From assembly GCF_030825805.1 (NCBI RefSeq), contig NZ_JAPJPF010000061.1, forward strand, positions 1-5,818: a stretch of DNA of 5,818 nt, in the 5' to 3' direction. Position 1 is the first letter of the stretch. Each line of letters begins with the position of its first letter. This DNA comes from Streptococcus sp. GTDB lineage: Bacteria > Bacillota > Bacilli > Lactobacillales > Streptococcaceae. Shown here in pieces: positions 4,873-5,818 of this stretch. The notes under the pieces are model-generated. The model made no database searches. It worked only from the letters and a program-made list of their open reading frames with translations, and was not told the origin of the DNA. The position numbers and the translations under genes were made by a program.

Positions 4873-5760
4873 ATGTTTAAGGCAAAAAATATTCTGGCCA
4901 TTATTTTGGGGGCTGGCATTTTTTCTTTTGGAATCTTCTTTTTAGTCATTCCATTTCACTTTTATGAGGGAGGAGCTACAGGGATTACCCTGATTACCTA
5001 CTACCTCTTTAAAATTCCCGTTTCGGTCATGAACTTGGCCATCAATATTCCCCTCTTTTTCCTAGCCTGGAAATTACTGGGGCTCCGATCCCTCTATCTC
5101 AGTTTGATTGGAACTTTTTCGGTCTCTATTTGGATGGCCATCTTCGAGCTGATCCCTGGAAGTCATCATCTTCAAACTGCAGTCTTTACGGCTCTTGACG
5201 GAGATATCCTTCTGGCCTGTATCGGATCAGGGGTTATCCTTGGAACTGGACTGGGGATTATCTTCAACGCTGGAGGAACAACAGGTGGAACCGATATTGT
5301 CGCACGTATCTTTAACAAGTACACGACGCTTTCCATGGGACGCCTCATGTTGATTGTGGATGCCATCGTCTTGACAACTGTTTTGATCGTCTTTAAGGAC
5401 TTCCGAATTGCAGCCTACACCCTCCTCTTTATCCTGATTGACACCGTCGTCATTGATATCGTCGGTGAAGGAGGTTTTGCAGGAAAAGGATTCCTCGTGG
5501 TTACATCTAAACCAGATGAAATTGCCAAACAAATCACGACTGATTTGGGCCGAGGAGTCACCTTCGTAAACGGCATGGGCTATTATAGCCAACAAGAAAT
5601 GAAGATTGTCTACTGCGTGGTCTCACGGAATGAAATGAAACAAATGAAAGATATCATCAATAAGATCGATCCATTCGCCTTCATTACCATTACAGAAGCC
5701 CATGAAATCCTAGGAGAAGGATTTACCTTGGATACCAACAAGCAACCCATTGCTCGCTAA
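4873..5760 (+). CDS. YitT family membrane protein (DUF161 + DUF2179)
   Basis: A 295-residue inner-membrane protein of the YitT family, whose transport or other activity is not established. The N-terminal part has about six hydrophobic segments (about 7-28, 36-69 as one or two, 74-93, 111-132, 157-175, 180-198). It carries the family glycine motifs GGATGI (33-38) and NAGGTTGGTD (132-141). A soluble C-terminal domain (about 204-284, DUF2179) starts with GKGFLVVTSKPDEIAKQI and includes GRGVTFVNGMGYYSQQEM; this domain is thought to be cytoplasmic and possibly ligand-sensing. Length and domain order are normal for the family. The start is set by AGGAG at 4861. The gene is alone on the plus strand, divergent from the tmk operon, and followed by a hairpin repeat that may help end its transcript. 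I do not assign a substrate. Confidence 0.93.
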   Translation: MFKAKNILAIILGAGIFSFGIFFLVIPFHFYEGGATGITLITYYLFKIPVSVMNLAINIPLFFLAWKLLGLRSLYLSLIGTFSVSIWMAIFELIPGSHHLQTAVFTALDGDILLACIGSGVILGTGLGIIFNAGGTTGGTDIVARIFNKYTTLSMGRLMLIVDAIVLTTVLIVFKDFRIAAYTLLFILIDTVVIDIVGEGGFAGKGFLVVTSKPDEIAKQITTDLGRGVTFVNGMGYYSQQEMKIVYCVVSRNEMKQMKDIINKIDPFAFITITEAHEILGEGFTLDTNKQPIAR

Positions 5761-5770
5761 AACAAAGAGA

Positions 5771-5818
5771 GAGTGGGACAGAAATCGGTAATTCGTTAGA
5801 ATTCGATTTCGTCGTCCC
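5771..5818. repeat. Intergenic hairpin repeat, GAGTGGGACAGAAATCG type (cut by the right edge)
   Basis: A long imperfect hairpin begins 10 bp after the YitT-family stop codon. The outer arm GGGAC (5775-5779) pairs with GTCCC (5814-5818). The middle arm GAAATCG (5781-5787) pairs with CGATTTC (5804-5810). The inner AATT (5790-5793) pairs with AATT (5800-5803), leaving a 6-nt CGTTAG loop. The outer stem could continue past the edge if the next bases are ACTC, pairing with GAGT (5771-5774). I recall very similar elements as common dispersed intergenic repeats in streptococci, but only one copy is in view. It may also act as a transcription terminator or 3'-end stabiliser; any T-run would lie beyond the window. 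Confidence 0.65.

Noticed and set aside
5227..5595. Minus-strand open frame opposite the YitT-family gene
   Set aside because: It is antisense to a clear membrane-protein gene, with a low-complexity, serine/aspartate-rich translation and no start signals.
1..5818. Mobile element, CRISPR array or defence system
   Set aside because: No transposase, integrase, phage gene, regularly spaced direct repeats or defence-type nuclease/helicase domains are visible; all genes but the lone membrane protein, the GNAT and the ArsC-like protein have clear housekeeping families.

Overview
The window looks like a stretch of a Streptococcus chromosome, probably from the mitis/sanguinis/parasanguinis side of the genus. 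I infer this from the low-to-moderate GC content, the protein sequences, the dense gene packing with AGGAG-type ribosome binding sites, extended -10 (TGnTAnAAT) promoters, and a GAGTGGGACAGAAATCG-type intergenic hairpin at the right end that I remember as scattered through streptococcal genomes. The species cannot be fixed from the sequence alone.

Layout from left to right. Positions 1-463 (minus strand) carry the N-terminal third or so of an ABC-F ATPase that runs off the left edge; it has its own promoter. Next is a compact rho-independent terminator (522-544), which closes a seven-gene minus-strand operon. In transcription order (4700 down to 548) the operon is tmk (dTMP kinase), holB (clamp-loader delta-prime), yabA (initiation control), rsmI (16S rRNA methyltransferase), a GNAT acetyltransferase, ogt (O6-alkylguanine DNA repair) and an ArsC/Spx-fold thioredoxin-like protein. 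The genes overlap or sit 2-10 bp apart, and several ribosome binding sites lie inside the preceding gene's last codons or stop codon, so translational coupling is likely. To the right, a 172-bp divergent region (4701-4872) holds back-to-back extended -10 promoters built on a 17-nt inverted repeat. A YitT-family membrane protein is read rightward from there (4873-5760). The window ends inside a long hairpin repeat (5771-5818).

How the genes fit together: tmk supplies dTDP on the way to dTTP, HolB loads the sliding clamp, and YabA restrains DnaA through the clamp, so the front of the operon is a DNA-replication module. RsmI ties it to ribosome maturation. The tail (GNAT, Ogt, ArsC-like) looks like a repair/stress add-on sharing the same transcript. 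The core order resembles the tmk-holB-yabA-rsmI cluster of Bacillus subtilis with the intervening genes (yaaQ, yaaR, ricT, yabB, yazA) absent.

I see no RNA genes, CRISPR array, insertion sequence or phage gene. This is mostly an ordinary housekeeping region. The points most worth a second look are the symmetric divergent promoter pair, the promoter/terminator overlap upstream of the ABC-F gene, the P-loop-less HolB, and the attached repair/stress tail.
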